Below are positions 1-7,873 of a stretch of DNA of 64,000 bases, piece by piece; position 1 is the first letter of the stretch, and every line of letters begins with the position of its first letter. The stretch is from Acidobacteriota bacterium (lineage in GTDB: Bacteria; Acidobacteriota; Terriglobia; Acidiferrales; UBA7541): positions 1 through 64,000 of the forward strand of contig JAJYLB010000019.1 in NCBI GenBank assembly GCA_021788095.1, given 5' to 3'. Both the position numbers and the translations under genes were made by a program. The notes below the pieces were generated by a model. That model was given only the letters and a program-made list of their open reading frames with translations. It was not told the origin of the DNA and ran no database searches.

Positions 1-125
1 GCAACTGGCATTTCCACAGTTTGTATTTTTCATAGATTCGCGCAAGTCGTTTGCGGACAACGCACGAAATTTGCGCCAGGGCTGTGGAATTCGCACCTTT
101 TCGCGTTGCCACACAGATTCTTCAG
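1..125. repeat. MITE-like palindromic element, copy 1 (cut by window start)
   Basis: Bases 1-121 are identical to 37109-37229, 37 kb away. The right end at 105-125 carries the inverted terminal motif GTTGCCACACAGATTCT; the left terminal repeat lies before the window. Nested inverted repeats inside (TTCCACAG with CTGTGGAA, and GCGCAA with TTGCGC) would let the unit fold into one long hairpin. It encodes nothing convincing and has no transposase, so it is a non-autonomous repeat. Confidence 0.8.
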
Positions 126-287
126 CCCGCCAGCTCTTGGCCAGAACCGACGCGGCCTTCCACAGGGCACACAGAGCTCAAACTTACGAGGCCGGTGACG
201 AGCCTGCTGCCTGTGGCCGCCCGGACTCGACGCCGCGGCGGGACTCGGGCATCCTTGGAGGGGAAAACGGAGGAGGGGGAAACACCC

Positions 288-620
288 ATGGAAACTTATT
301 ATCGGCCTTCCGACCTCGGGAAATTCGCGGAGATGGGGCGCGGGAACGAGGATCTATGGAAAAAATTTCAGGCATACTATGCGGCGGTTTTCGCCGAAGG
401 GGCGCTGACCGAGCGCGAGAAGGCGCTCGTCGCGCTCGCGGTGGCCCATGCGGTGCAGTGTCCGTACTGCATCGATGCCTACACGCAGGCGTGCCTGGAA
501 AAAGGCTCGAACGTCGAGGAGATGACCGAAGCGGTACACGTGGCCTGCGCCATCCGCGGCGGGGCGTCGCTCGCCCATGGCGTCCAGATGCGGAACGTGG
601 CCGAGAAGCTATCGATGTAG
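288..620 (+). CDS. arsenosugar-associated peroxidase-like protein (AhpD/CMD family)
   Basis: This 110-residue protein has the carboxymuconolactone decarboxylase/AhpD fold signature, with a CPYC motif (Cys58, Cys61) followed by a helix and His97. Members of this clade sit beside the radical SAM protein ArsS, and some carry selenocysteine at the first Cys; here both are ordinary Cys. They are thought to be thiol peroxidase-like, but their exact role is unproven. The ATG at 288 is preceded by AGGAGG at 271-276; the open frame runs upstream into the repeat at 1-125 but has no better start. The gene ends 27 nt before arsS, so the two are probably co-transcribed. Confidence 0.85.
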   Translation: METYYRPSDLGKFAEMGRGNEDLWKKFQAYYAAVFAEGALTEREKALVALAVAHAVQCPYCIDAYTQACLEKGSNVEEMTEAVHVACAIRGGASLAHGVQMRNVAEKLSM

Positions 621-647
621 GAGCAGCGAGACCACCGGCGGGGAGCC

Positions 648-1730
648 ATGGGAGAGAGCCTGATCGCGCGTCGAAGTCCGCTGGCCGCGGCCGGCGAGCA
701 GCTTCGCATCCTCGGGCAGGATGGCCGCATCCGGCAGTTCGAGGAGCGGCTGAGCGAGGCGGGGCTCGGCCCCCTGCACGCCACGGGCATCTCCGTCTTC
801 CAAATCAACGTCGGCAAGCTCTGCAACCAGACCTGCGCCCATTGCCACGTGGATGCGGGTCCGGACCGGCGCGAACAGATGAGCCGGGAAACAGCCGAGC
901 TGTGCATGGCCGCGCTCGAGAAGACCGCGATACCAACCGTCGATATCACCGGAGGAGCGCCGGAACTCAATCCGAATTTCCGCTGGCTCGTCGAGCGAGC
1001 GCGCGCGCTGGGCCGCCACGTGATCGACCGGTGCAATCTGACGGTGCTGGAAATCGCTCCGCAATCCGATCTGGCCGAGTTCCTGGCCCGGCACCGAGTG
1101 GAGATCGTCGCCTCGCTCCCTTATTACCGGCCGGGGCAAACCGACGCGCAGAGAGGCAACGGCGTTTTTGAGAAGTCCGTGGCCGCGATGCGCAAGCTGA
1201 ATGGGCTCGGCTACGGCCAGCCCGCATCGGGCCAGCCCGAATCGGGCGCGCCCGCATCGGCCGCGCCCAATTCGAGTTTGCGGCTAAATCTGGTTTCGAA
1301 CCCGGTCGGAGCGTTCCTGCCGCCGAAGCAGGAGGCGATGGAAGCGCAGTTCCGGCGCGAACTGGAGCGGCGCTGGGGAGTCGTCTTCAACCGGCTCTAC
1401 ACCATTACGAACATGCCCATCAGCCGGTTCCTCGACTTCCTGCTGGCGAGCGGGAACTACGACGGCTACATGGAACGCCTGGCAAATGCATTTAACCCCG
1501 TGGCGGCTGCCGGAGTGATGTGCCGGTACACGATTTCGGTGGGCTGGGACGGCACGCTCTACGATTGCGATTTCAATCAGATGCTGGATCTGCCCACCGG
1601 CTACGGCGCGCCCCGCCATGTCCGGGAGTTCGATCCCGAGCGATTAGGATTTCGGCGAATCGTCACGCGAAACCACTGCTACGGCTGCACGGCGGGAGCG
1701 GGCTCGTCCTGCGCGGGAACCATCTCGTAG
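648..1730 (+). CDS. arsS: arsenosugar biosynthesis radical SAM protein ArsS
   Basis: The 360-residue protein has the radical SAM triad Cys59, Cys63 and Cys66 (CNQTCAHC). Near the C terminus there is an SVGWDGTLYDCDFNQ stretch and a Cys cluster (Cys344, Cys347, Cys355), all typical of the ArsS/DUF3641 family. ArsS is known to act in arsenosugar formation, adding a SAM-derived adenosyl part to methylated arsenic. No arsM methyltransferase is nearby, so the substrate here is inferred. Residues about 188-209 form a low-complexity run of Gly, Ala, Pro and Ser (SGQPESGAPASA) that looks like an expanded insertion; its DNA shares 20 bp with the UPF0182 gene near 19.9 kb. Confidence 0.88.
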   Translation: MGESLIARRSPLAAAGEQLRILGQDGRIRQFEERLSEAGLGPLHATGISVFQINVGKLCNQTCAHCHVDAGPDRREQMSRETAELCMAALEKTAIPTVDITGGAPELNPNFRWLVERARALGRHVIDRCNLTVLEIAPQSDLAEFLARHRVEIVASLPYYRPGQTDAQRGNGVFEKSVAAMRKLNGLGYGQPASGQPESGAPASAAPNSSLRLNLVSNPVGAFLPPKQEAMEAQFRRELERRWGVVFNRLYTITNMPISRFLDFLLASGNYDGYMERLANAFNPVAAAGVMCRYTISVGWDGTLYDCDFNQMLDLPTGYGAPRHVREFDPERLGFRRIVTRNHCYGCTAGAGSSCAGTIS

Positions 1731-1760
1731 CACGGTGCCGCAAAACAGCGCCGTCCGTAA

Positions 1761-1820
1761 GGGCACGGCTTCAGCCGTGCCGCAAGTGTTCTGGCATGAT
1801 GGCGGCTTCAGCCGCTGAGG
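1761..1820. repeat. twin-hairpin element, copy E1
   Basis: Hairpin 1 at 1762-1781 reads GGCACGGCTTCAGCCGTGCC (7-bp stem, CTTCAG loop). After a 20-nt spacer, hairpin 2 at 1802-1815 is GCGG-CTTCAG-CCGC, followed by TGAGGG. It lies between the convergent genes arsS and the zinc-ribbon gene, so it could act as a two-way transcription stop, although there is no T-tract. Confidence 0.8.
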
Positions 1821-1865
1821 GAAGCGAGCTTGGGCCTTGCAGAATCCTGCCACGGGAGGCCCAAA

Positions 1866-2027
1866 TCAGGCGTCGGAGAGCGACTCGTCGATAGGAGGCG
1901 GCTCGGCCGATACAGCCTTTTCCAGGATTGCGCCGCAATCCAGACATTCGCGGAATTCGGCGTCCTGGTCGACGGCGATGAGCCGGGTGCGGTGGTGCGG
2001 GCAGGGGGTGGATCCGGGCTCGGTCAT
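1866..2027 (-). CDS. small zinc-ribbon protein
   Basis: This 53-residue protein has Cys9, His11/His12 and a CLDCG pair (Cys28, Cys31), which would bind one zinc. The C-terminal third is acidic and proline-rich. The start is the inner ATG at 2027, which has a GAGGG ribosome site 5 nt upstream and a TATACT hexamer (about 2046-2051 on the minus strand) that could serve as -10. The open frame extends further upstream, but that part overlaps the AI-2E gene and lacks conserved features. The function is unknown. Confidence 0.55.
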   Translation of the reverse strand: MTEPGSTPCPHHRTRLIAVDQDAEFRECLDCGAILEKAVSAEPPPIDESLSDA

Positions 2028-2097
2028 CACGCCCTCTACCAAAAGTATACCTCGGGGTTGACAAAGCGCCCCGCGGCGAGTATGGCGAAGGGGAGCG

Positions 2098-3177
2098 ATG
2101 GCTGAACCAACACCAACGCAGCGGGTGACCACGGCCCTCTTCTACTTCTTTCTGGCCCTGCTCGCCTACCTGACGTTCCTCCTGTTCCAGCCGTTTCTCA
2201 CCCCGCTCATTTGGGCCGCCGTGCTCGTCGTGCTTTTCCTGCCCTGGCACCGGCGGCTCGAGCGGCATCTGGGCAAGACGCTCTCCGCCACGGCGAGCAC
2301 GGCCGCCGTCACGGCCATCCTGGTCGTGCCGACGGTCCTGGTGATGATCGCCTTCGTGCAGGAGGCGGTCCAGGCGCTGGGCGCGGTCCATCCCAGCGCG
2401 TTCCTCGCCCATGCCGCTTGGCTGAATCAGCTTTGGCTGTGGATTGCCCGCCGGATTCCCGGGATGTCGGGAACGAGCCTCGGGACGGTCGTGCGCGATG
2501 AGGCCGAGAGTGGCACGACGTACCTGGCGCAGCAGCTCGGCGGAGTGGTGGGGCACGTCATCGGTTTCGTGTTCGATCTGGTAATTACGGTCATCGCCAC
2601 GTTCTACTTCTTCCGCGATGCCGAGGCGATCATGCACTGGGTTCGCCGCGCCCTCCCCTTCCCCGAAGCGCAGCGCGAGGCTACGATCGCTAAGGCGCGC
2701 GACCTGGTGTTCGTCACGGTGGCTTCGAACCTGGCCGCCTCCGGAACGATAGGACTCGTCGGGGGAGTGGCGTTTCTGGTGGGAGGAATCCATCAGGTGG
2801 TGTTTTGGGGTGTGGCGAGCGCCTTCTCCGCCCTCGTGCCCGTGGTAGGGGAGTGGGTCCTGTGGATCCCTGCGGCGGGATGGTTGGTGGCCCAAGGGCG
2901 CCCGGGCCGCGCCGTCGCCCTGCTCGCCATCTGTCTGGTGGCGGTGCTGCTGATCGACAACGTGATGCGGCCGCTCATCATCAGCGGCCGGGCGAAGATG
3001 AACGGCCTGCTGGTGCTGGTGGGTGTGATTGGAGGGATACTCGTATTCGGGGTGATTGGCGTGGTGCTCGGACCGGTGGTTGTGGCGATCTCGGCAAGCG
3101 TGCTCGAAGCCTATACCCAGCCGCCCGCCCGGCCAGAAACCGGGGAAAGTGGTCCGCGCGCGGCGGCACTGGAGTGA
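2098..3177 (+). CDS. AI-2E family transporter (PerM/TqsA-like permease)
   Basis: The 359-residue protein is almost entirely membrane helices: paired N-terminal hydrophobic segments, a cytoplasmic loop, and a C-terminal block with the IDNVMRPLII signature and glycine-rich helices seen in the AI-2E exporter family. Family members move autoinducer-2, Na+/Li+ or unknown solutes; the substrate cannot be told from sequence. A TTGACA at 2058-2063 and TATGGC at 2081-2086, spaced 17 bp, lie just upstream and could form a promoter, though the start point would fall very close to the ATG. The next gene follows after 10 nt, suggesting one transcript with the protease. Confidence 0.85.
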   Translation: MAEPTPTQRVTTALFYFFLALLAYLTFLLFQPFLTPLIWAAVLVVLFLPWHRRLERHLGKTLSATASTAAVTAILVVPTVLVMIAFVQEAVQALGAVHPSAFLAHAAWLNQLWLWIARRIPGMSGTSLGTVVRDEAESGTTYLAQQLGGVVGHVIGFVFDLVITVIATFYFFRDAEAIMHWVRRALPFPEAQREATIAKARDLVFVTVASNLAASGTIGLVGGVAFLVGGIHQVVFWGVASAFSALVPVVGEWVLWIPAAGWLVAQGRPGRAVALLAICLVAVLLIDNVMRPLIISGRAKMNGLLVLVGVIGGILVFGVIGVVLGPVVVAISASVLEAYTQPPARPETGESGPRAAALE

Positions 3178-3187
3178 GCGAATTCCC

Positions 3188-5647
3188 ATGTCTACGAACG
3201 TGAAAAAAGCGTCGCCTCCCGTCGAACTCGTTCCCGAAGAACTCCGCTGGCGCTGCGATCCCCGGGCGATTCCCTTCGCCACCACCGCCGACGCCGAGCC
3301 CAGGGAAGCGGAGTGGTCTCAGGAGCGGGCGCTGCGCGCCTTGCGCACCGGCGTCGAGCTGGACGCGCCGGGCTTCAACGTATTCGTGTGCGGGGTGGCG
3401 GGAGACGGCGCCGGCGACGCGGTGGCGCGCATGATTCGCGAGATGAATCCCTGCTTGCGGCCCTCCCTGGACCGCTGCTACGTCAACAACTTCAAGAACC
3501 CCGACCGGCCGCGCCTGCTGACGCTCGCCCGCGGCACCGCCCGTGGCTTCCAACGAGACATGGAATCGGCCGTGGATTTCCTCCGGCGGCGTATCCCCCA
3601 GCTCTTCGAGAGCGAAACGTTCGAGCGGCGGAAGAGCCGCATCGTGGAGCGGTACGCGCAGCGGGAAAAAGACCTGATGAACGAGTTCACCCAGCACATC
3701 GGTAAGAGCCAGTTTGCCCTGGTGCGCGTGGCGGTGGGGCCCGCGTCCCTTCCGGAAATCGTTCCGGTCATCGAAGGCCAGCCCGTGCCGATGGAAGAGC
3801 TGCCGCGGCTGGTGCAGGAGGGGAAGCTCGACGCCCCCAGAGCCGACGAGATGAGGAAGCATTACGACGAGTTTCGGCAGGAATTCACCAGCGTCTACCG
3901 CCAGACCCTGGCCCTCTCACGCGAGCTTTCCGACGAAATCAGCTTCCTCGAGCAGGAAGCTGCCTCGACCCTGGTCGACGGCATGCTCCAGGAGCTGCGC
4001 GAGCATTACCCGGAAGGCGAAGTCGCCGAATACCTCGAAGAGGTCCGCCTCCACCTGCTCGACAACCTCGAACCGTTTCAGCAGGCCGAGCCCGCCCAGG
4101 AACGGCCCGAAGACCTGCTCGCCCGGCCCCTGCGGCCCTCCCAAGACCCCTTCCGCCTCTATGGGGTCAACGTCGTTCTCTCCCACGAGGACGCCCCCGC
4201 CTGCCCCGTCGTCCTCGAAACCGCGCCCACCTACGCCAATCTCTTTGGCTCGATCGAGCGCAGCTTCGCCGAAGGATTGGGAGGAGGCTGGCGCGCCGAT
4301 TTCATGGATTTGCGCGGCGGGGCGATGCTCCAGGCCGACGGCGGCTTCCTGATTCTCTACGCGCTCGACGTCGCCAGCGAGCGGGGCGTATGGCCCGCGT
4401 TGAAACGGATGCTGCATCACCGCAGGCTGGATATCCAGCCCCTCGAGCTGCTCTTTCCCTTCGCCACCCCGCCCGCGCTCAAACCCGATCCCATCGCCCT
4501 GGACGTGAAGGTAGTGCTCGTGGGCGACCCGCGGCTGTACGAGCTGTTCTACGCCCTCGACGAGGAATTCCGCAGAATCTTCAAGGTGCGCGTGGAATTC
4601 GACGAAGTCCTGGATTGGAGCGAGGGGCTGGCGCTGCACTTCGGCGGCCTCGTGCGCAAACTGGGCGAGGACGAGAAGCTGTTACCGCTCGATCGCGGCG
4701 CGGTGGCTGTGGTGCTCGAGGAGGGGGTCCGGCTCGCCGGCCGCCGGGGGAAATTCACCGCGCATTTCCGCGAACTGGAAGACCTGGCGCGCGAGGCGTC
4801 GTACTTGGCGCGGCAGAAGGGAGAGAAGCAGGCGGGGGCGCGCCACGTCCACGAGGCGCTCGAAGCGAGAGTCGAGCGGCACAATCTGGCCGAAACCAAG
4901 ATCCGGGAGATGATCGAGCAAAGCCTCCTGCTCATCGACACTAGCGGAAGCCGCGTGGGCCAGGTGAACGGACTGAGCGTGCTCGAGTCTGGCGGATACG
5001 CCTTCGGCAAGCCCGTGCGCGTGACCGCTGCGGCGGCGCTCGGCAAAGGCGGCCTCATCAATATCGAGCGGGAAGCGAACTTGAGCGGCCGGTTCCACGA
5101 CAAAGGCGTGCAGATCATCGCCGGCTACTTGCGCCGCGTCTTCGCCCAGGAAAAGCCGCTATCGCTCTCGGCGAGCATCTGTTTCGAACAGTCCTATGGC
5201 AACGTGGATGGCGATAGCGCCAGCTCCACCGAAATCTACGCGCTCCTCTCGGCCCTCTCCGGCTTGCCCATCCGCCAGGACCTCGCCGTCACCGGCTCCG
5301 TCAACCAGCAGGGCGACATCCAAGCCATCGGCGGAGTGAACGAGAAGATCGAAGGCTTCTTCGACGTCTGCCGGACCAAAGGCGGCCTGACCGGCACGCA
5401 AGGCGTCATCATTCCGCGGGAGAACTGTGGCGACCTGATGCTGCGCGAGGCCGTGATCGAAGCGGTGCGGCGGGGGAAATTCCACATCTATTCGGTCTCG
5501 ACGGTCGAGGAAGGCATCGCGATTCTTACCGGCGCCGCCCCGGGCGAGCGCGACCCCGCCGGGCATTTCCCCCCTGACACCGTCTACGGCTTGGCCGATG
5601 CCCGCTTGGCGCACATGGCGGAAATCCTCCGCGGCTACGAGCGCTAG
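3188..5647 (+). CDS. LonB-like ATP-dependent protease (S16, AAA_32 type)
   Basis: The 819-residue protein combines an AAA-like region with a C-terminal Lon protease domain. The catalytic dyad is visible as Ser677 (GDSAS) and Lys720 (GVNEKIEG), 43 residues apart as in E. coli Lon. The middle carries the GGFLILYALD motif that takes the Walker B position in this family. The expected P-loop region (residues 69-78, GVAGDGAGDA) lacks the usual Lys/Arg before Thr/Ser, so ATP use may be weakened or lost. The frame extends upstream into the AI-2E gene; ATG 3188 is chosen because it lies just after that gene's stop. Likely role: protein quality control in the cytoplasm. Confidence 0.85.
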   Translation: MSTNVKKASPPVELVPEELRWRCDPRAIPFATTADAEPREAEWSQERALRALRTGVELDAPGFNVFVCGVAGDGAGDAVARMIREMNPCLRPSLDRCYVNNFKNPDRPRLLTLARGTARGFQRDMESAVDFLRRRIPQLFESETFERRKSRIVERYAQREKDLMNEFTQHIGKSQFALVRVAVGPASLPEIVPVIEGQPVPMEELPRLVQEGKLDAPRADEMRKHYDEFRQEFTSVYRQTLALSRELSDEISFLEQEAASTLVDGMLQELREHYPEGEVAEYLEEVRLHLLDNLEPFQQAEPAQERPEDLLARPLRPSQDPFRLYGVNVVLSHEDAPACPVVLETAPTYANLFGSIERSFAEGLGGGWRADFMDLRGGAMLQADGGFLILYALDVASERGVWPALKRMLHHRRLDIQPLELLFPFATPPALKPDPIALDVKVVLVGDPRLYELFYALDEEFRRIFKVRVEFDEVLDWSEGLALHFGGLVRKLGEDEKLLPLDRGAVAVVLEEGVRLAGRRGKFTAHFRELEDLAREASYLARQKGEKQAGARHVHEALEARVERHNLAETKIREMIEQSLLLIDTSGSRVGQVNGLSVLESGGYAFGKPVRVTAAAALGKGGLINIEREANLSGRFHDKGVQIIAGYLRRVFAQEKPLSLSASICFEQSYGNVDGDSASSTEIYALLSALSGLPIRQDLAVTGSVNQQGDIQAIGGVNEKIEGFFDVCRTKGGLTGTQGVIIPRENCGDLMLREAVIEAVRRGKFHIYSVSTVEEGIAILTGAAPGERDPAGHFPPDTVYGLADARLAHMAEILRGYER

Positions 5648-5714
5648 CCCCTCCCCTCGAAGCAACCGGCACAAGCGCCCTCTGCTGTCGCGCCCCCGCT
5701 GTCGCACCCTCCGC

Positions 5715-5814
5715 TGTCATGCTGAGCGAAGCGAAGCATCCCGACCCTACCTCTGCGCCTCCCCGTCTACCCCTCCTTAGCGTTCTCGGGACCCATCGCT
5801 TCGCTCGGGGTGAC
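5715..5814. repeat. inverted pair of GAGCGAAGCG repeats around the GIY-YIG stop
   Basis: A direct arm TCATGCTGAGCGAAGCGAAG lies within 5715-5744, and a related arm in the opposite orientation (CGCTTCGCTCGGGGTGACAG) within 5786-5814. The GIY-YIG stop codon at 5777-5779 lies between them, and the second arm encodes the last residues of the nuclease. Confidence 0.75.
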
Positions 5815-6091
5815 AGAGCCCGGCGGTGAGGTCTTCCCAAACGGGATTCGAGGACTCGATGAGGGCGATCTTCCTGGCCCGAAGCCATCCCTTGATTTGC
5901 TTCTCGCGGTGAATCGCTACCCGGACGTCTTCGAAAGCTTCGTAGTGGATGAGTCGGTCAAGGTTATAGCGCCGGGTAAAGCCAGGCACTCGCTTTTCCT
6001 TGTGCTCGAATACTCGGCGCACGAGCTTGTTCGTGACGCCAACATAGAGCGTCTTGGACCGGTTCGTCAGTATGTACACGTAATACGCCAT
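5777..6091 (-). CDS. GIY-YIG nuclease superfamily protein
   Basis: The 104-residue single-domain protein shows VYI (residues 5-7), YVG (16-18), Arg25, His30 and Glu63 (REKQIKGW), the full active-site set of the UvrC/YhbQ-like GIY-YIG fold. It probably cuts DNA, but its target is unknown. The family core ends near residue 90 (NPVWEDL); the remaining residues (LCHPERSDG...) are encoded by an arm of the dispersed repeat, and two direct copies of that repeat stand upstream at 6127-6207. No operon partner is evident. Confidence 0.85.
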   Translation of the reverse strand: MAYYVYILTNRSKTLYVGVTNKLVRRVFEHKEKRVPGFTRRYNLDRLIHYEAFEDVRVAIHREKQIKGWLRARKIALIESSNPVWEDLTAGLCHPERSDGSRER

Positions 6092-6126
6092 GTCGAGGCC
6101 ACGATTCTAGTCCCGCGCCCCCTCGC

Positions 6127-6207
6127 TGTCATGCTGAGCGAAGCGAAGCATCCCCACCTTGCCCCCGTCCCCCCACTGTCATGCTGAGCGAAGCGAAGCA
6201 TCCCGAC
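6127..6207. repeat. two direct copies of the TCATGCTGAGCGAAGCG repeat
   Basis: Near-identical copies occupy 6127-6154 and 6177-6205, about 50 bp apart, upstream of the GIY-YIG gene and before the sigma-factor gene. They are the same sequence as 5715-5744 and 16587-16614. Confidence 0.85.
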
Positions 6208-6317
6208 CCTGCCCCCGTCGCACCGGCGGCACGATCGCCGACAGATAGTTGCATCCTCCGGACCCGCGGCCAACGTATTAGCTAATAGGACGAGAACATG
6301 CCCGGCGAGGAGCGCTG

Positions 6318-6827
6318 TTGAGCGAACCCCAACTCGATTTCGAGGCGCTGCTCCGGGAGCACCAGTCCATGGTGTTCAGCATCGCGCTGCGCGTCACGGG
6401 AGATTGGGCGGCGGCGGAAGAGGTAGCTCAAGACGTGTTTGTCGAATTGCACCGGCGTTTGGATGGCATCGAGTCGCGGGAACACGCCCGAGCCTGGCTC
6501 CGCAAAGTGGCTACGCATCGCGCGATTGACGCCGCGCGCCGCTCGGCGCGCCTCCCCAAGACCGACGTCGAGGCCATCGATCTGCCCGGGAAAGCCAGGG
6601 ATGGCGATGCGCTGCTGGCGCGGCACCTCGAGCGGCTCGTGGCCCAATTGCCCGAGGCTATGCGCGCCGCCATCGTCTTGCGCTACCAGGAGGATTTGAC
6701 GCCCGCGGAGATTGCCGAAGCGCTCGAAATGCCCGTCGCCACGGTGAAAAGCAATTTGCAGCGCGGCTTGCAGCTCTTGCGCCGCGAAACGGAAAGAACT
6801 TTGGGGCCACAGCATGGAAGAACTTGA
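6318..6827 (+). CDS. ECF-type RNA polymerase sigma factor
   Basis: The 169-residue protein has sigma region 2 at about residues 10-75 (core and -10 binding; AEEVAQDVFVELHRRL) and region 4 at about 107-160 (LTPAEIAEALEMPVATVKSNLQRG, a helix-turn-helix for -35 binding). It lacks regions 1 and 3, as extracytoplasmic-function sigmas do. The start is TTG at 6318 with GAGGAG at 6307-6312. The next gene overlaps by 14 nt and encodes a membrane protein in the usual anti-sigma position. Confidence 0.88.
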   Translation: MSEPQLDFEALLREHQSMVFSIALRVTGDWAAAEEVAQDVFVELHRRLDGIESREHARAWLRKVATHRAIDAARRSARLPKTDVEAIDLPGKARDGDALLARHLERLVAQLPEAMRAAIVLRYQEDLTPAEIAEALEMPVATVKSNLQRGLQLLRRETERTLGPQHGRT

Positions 6828-7161
6828 AAGAGATTTGCAGGCGGCGTTGCGCCGGCGCCCCGCGCCGACGGGCTTTGCCCAGCGCGTGTTGGCTCGGATC
6901 GAGGCCGCCCCGGCGCCCTCCGCGAAGCCCTGGTGGCGCTCCCGCGGGCTCCTGAGGCCGAATTGGCGCTGGGCCGCGGCCGCCGCCTTGGTGATCTCCC
7001 TGGCGGCGGGCAGCGCCCTCGAATACCAAAGGCAAGAGCGCGCGCGAGGCGAGCGCGCGAGCCAGCAGGTGATTCTCGCGCTTGAGATTACGGGTTCGGC
7101 ATTGCGCGCCGTCCGGTCGCAGATCGCGCGAACGGCGCGCGCACAAGGAGGGGAGAGATGA
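6814..7161 (+). CDS. small membrane protein, putative anti-sigma factor
   Basis: The 115-residue protein has a charged N-terminal half (about 45 residues), one transmembrane helix at about 52-68 (WAAAAALVISLAAG) and a short outer tail. It overlaps the sigma gene by 14 nt and the next gene by 4 nt (ATGA), so all three are translationally coupled. The position fits a regulator that holds the sigma factor at the membrane, but I see no zinc-binding anti-sigma motif (HXXXCXXC), so the role is inferred from context only. Confidence 0.6.
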   Translation: MEELERDLQAALRRRPAPTGFAQRVLARIEAAPAPSAKPWWRSRGLLRPNWRWAAAAALVISLAAGSALEYQRQERARGERASQQVILALEITGSALRAVRSQIARTARAQGGER

Positions 7162-7754
7162 GGAGACAGGCTGTCCTGCTTTTGTTCTTGCTGGGCTTTG
7201 GCGCTTGCGCCGCGAAGGCCCAAGCCCCGTTTCCCCTGGATACGCAAAAATTCGCCCAGAACGCGAGCAACGTGAGCACCGTCTCGCTCGATAAGAACAT
7301 GCTCCAGCTTGCCAAGAGCTTCATGGGCGGAGCGGCGGGGAAGGAAAATTCGAAAAATCAGGCGGCGGCGCAGATCATCAACCATCTGGACGGCATCTAC
7401 GTCCGCGATTACGAGTACAGCGGCCCGGGCAAATACTCCAAGGCCGATGTCGAAGCCTTGCGGAAGCAGCTCGAGAGCAAGGGGTGGACCTCCATCGTCA
7501 CCGAGCGCGGGAAGAACGAAGACTCGGACATCTACGTCCATCAGAAGAACGGAGAAACAGAGGGGATGTTCATCTTGAGCGCCGAACCCAACGAGCTCTC
7601 CTTCGTCCAAATCCTCGGATCGATCAGGCCGGAAGACCTCCGCTCGCTCAGCGGGCAATTCGGCGTGCCCCCGGTGGGCGGCCCGGTGGGCGGAGTCAAA
7701 TCGGGCGTAAAGGGAGGCGCCCAGGGCGGAGTAAAGAAAGGCAGCCACGAATGA
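7158..7754 (+). CDS. secreted DUF4252 protein
   Basis: The 198-residue protein has a signal peptide (about residues 1-22, with Cys17 in a GACAAKAQA context that could also suit lipid attachment). The DUF4252 core follows: a conserved AKSFMG segment, a YVRDYEYSG strand, and ILGSIRPEDLRSLS. The C-terminal 30 residues are a Gly/Val/Lys-rich low-complexity tail. DUF4252 genes often accompany ECF sigma genes, as here, but their biochemical role is unknown. It starts in an ATGA overlap with the preceding gene. Confidence 0.78.
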   Translation: MRRQAVLLLFLLGFGACAAKAQAPFPLDTQKFAQNASNVSTVSLDKNMLQLAKSFMGGAAGKENSKNQAAAQIINHLDGIYVRDYEYSGPGKYSKADVEALRKQLESKGWTSIVTERGKNEDSDIYVHQKNGETEGMFILSAEPNELSFVQILGSIRPEDLRSLSGQFGVPPVGGPVGGVKSGVKGGAQGGVKKGSHE

Positions 7755-7792
7755 GACGCGGGACGCCAGAGGTTGCTTCTGAACCCTGCGTC

Positions 7793-7860
7793 CGGGGGTC
7801 GGAGCTTCAGCTCCGACATGAGATCCCAGAACTATCGGGGGCTTCAGCCCCTGAAGGCGC
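7793..7860. repeat. twin-hairpin element, copy E2
   Basis: Hairpin 1 (7798-7817) is GTCGGAG-CTTCAG-CTCCGAC. A 20-nt spacer leads to hairpin 2 (7838-7851), GGGG-CTTCAG-CCCC, then TGAAGG. It separates the DUF4252 gene from the last gene of the cassette and may lower read-through or stabilise the upstream mRNA. Confidence 0.8.
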
Positions 7861-7873
7861 CTGGATACGCGCA

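Noticed and set aside
1771-3285. Long minus-strand open frame of 504 codons opposite the AI-2E gene
   Set aside because: It is the antisense shadow of a well-supported gene; the translation is rich in Arg, His and Gly with no domain, as expected in GC-rich DNA.
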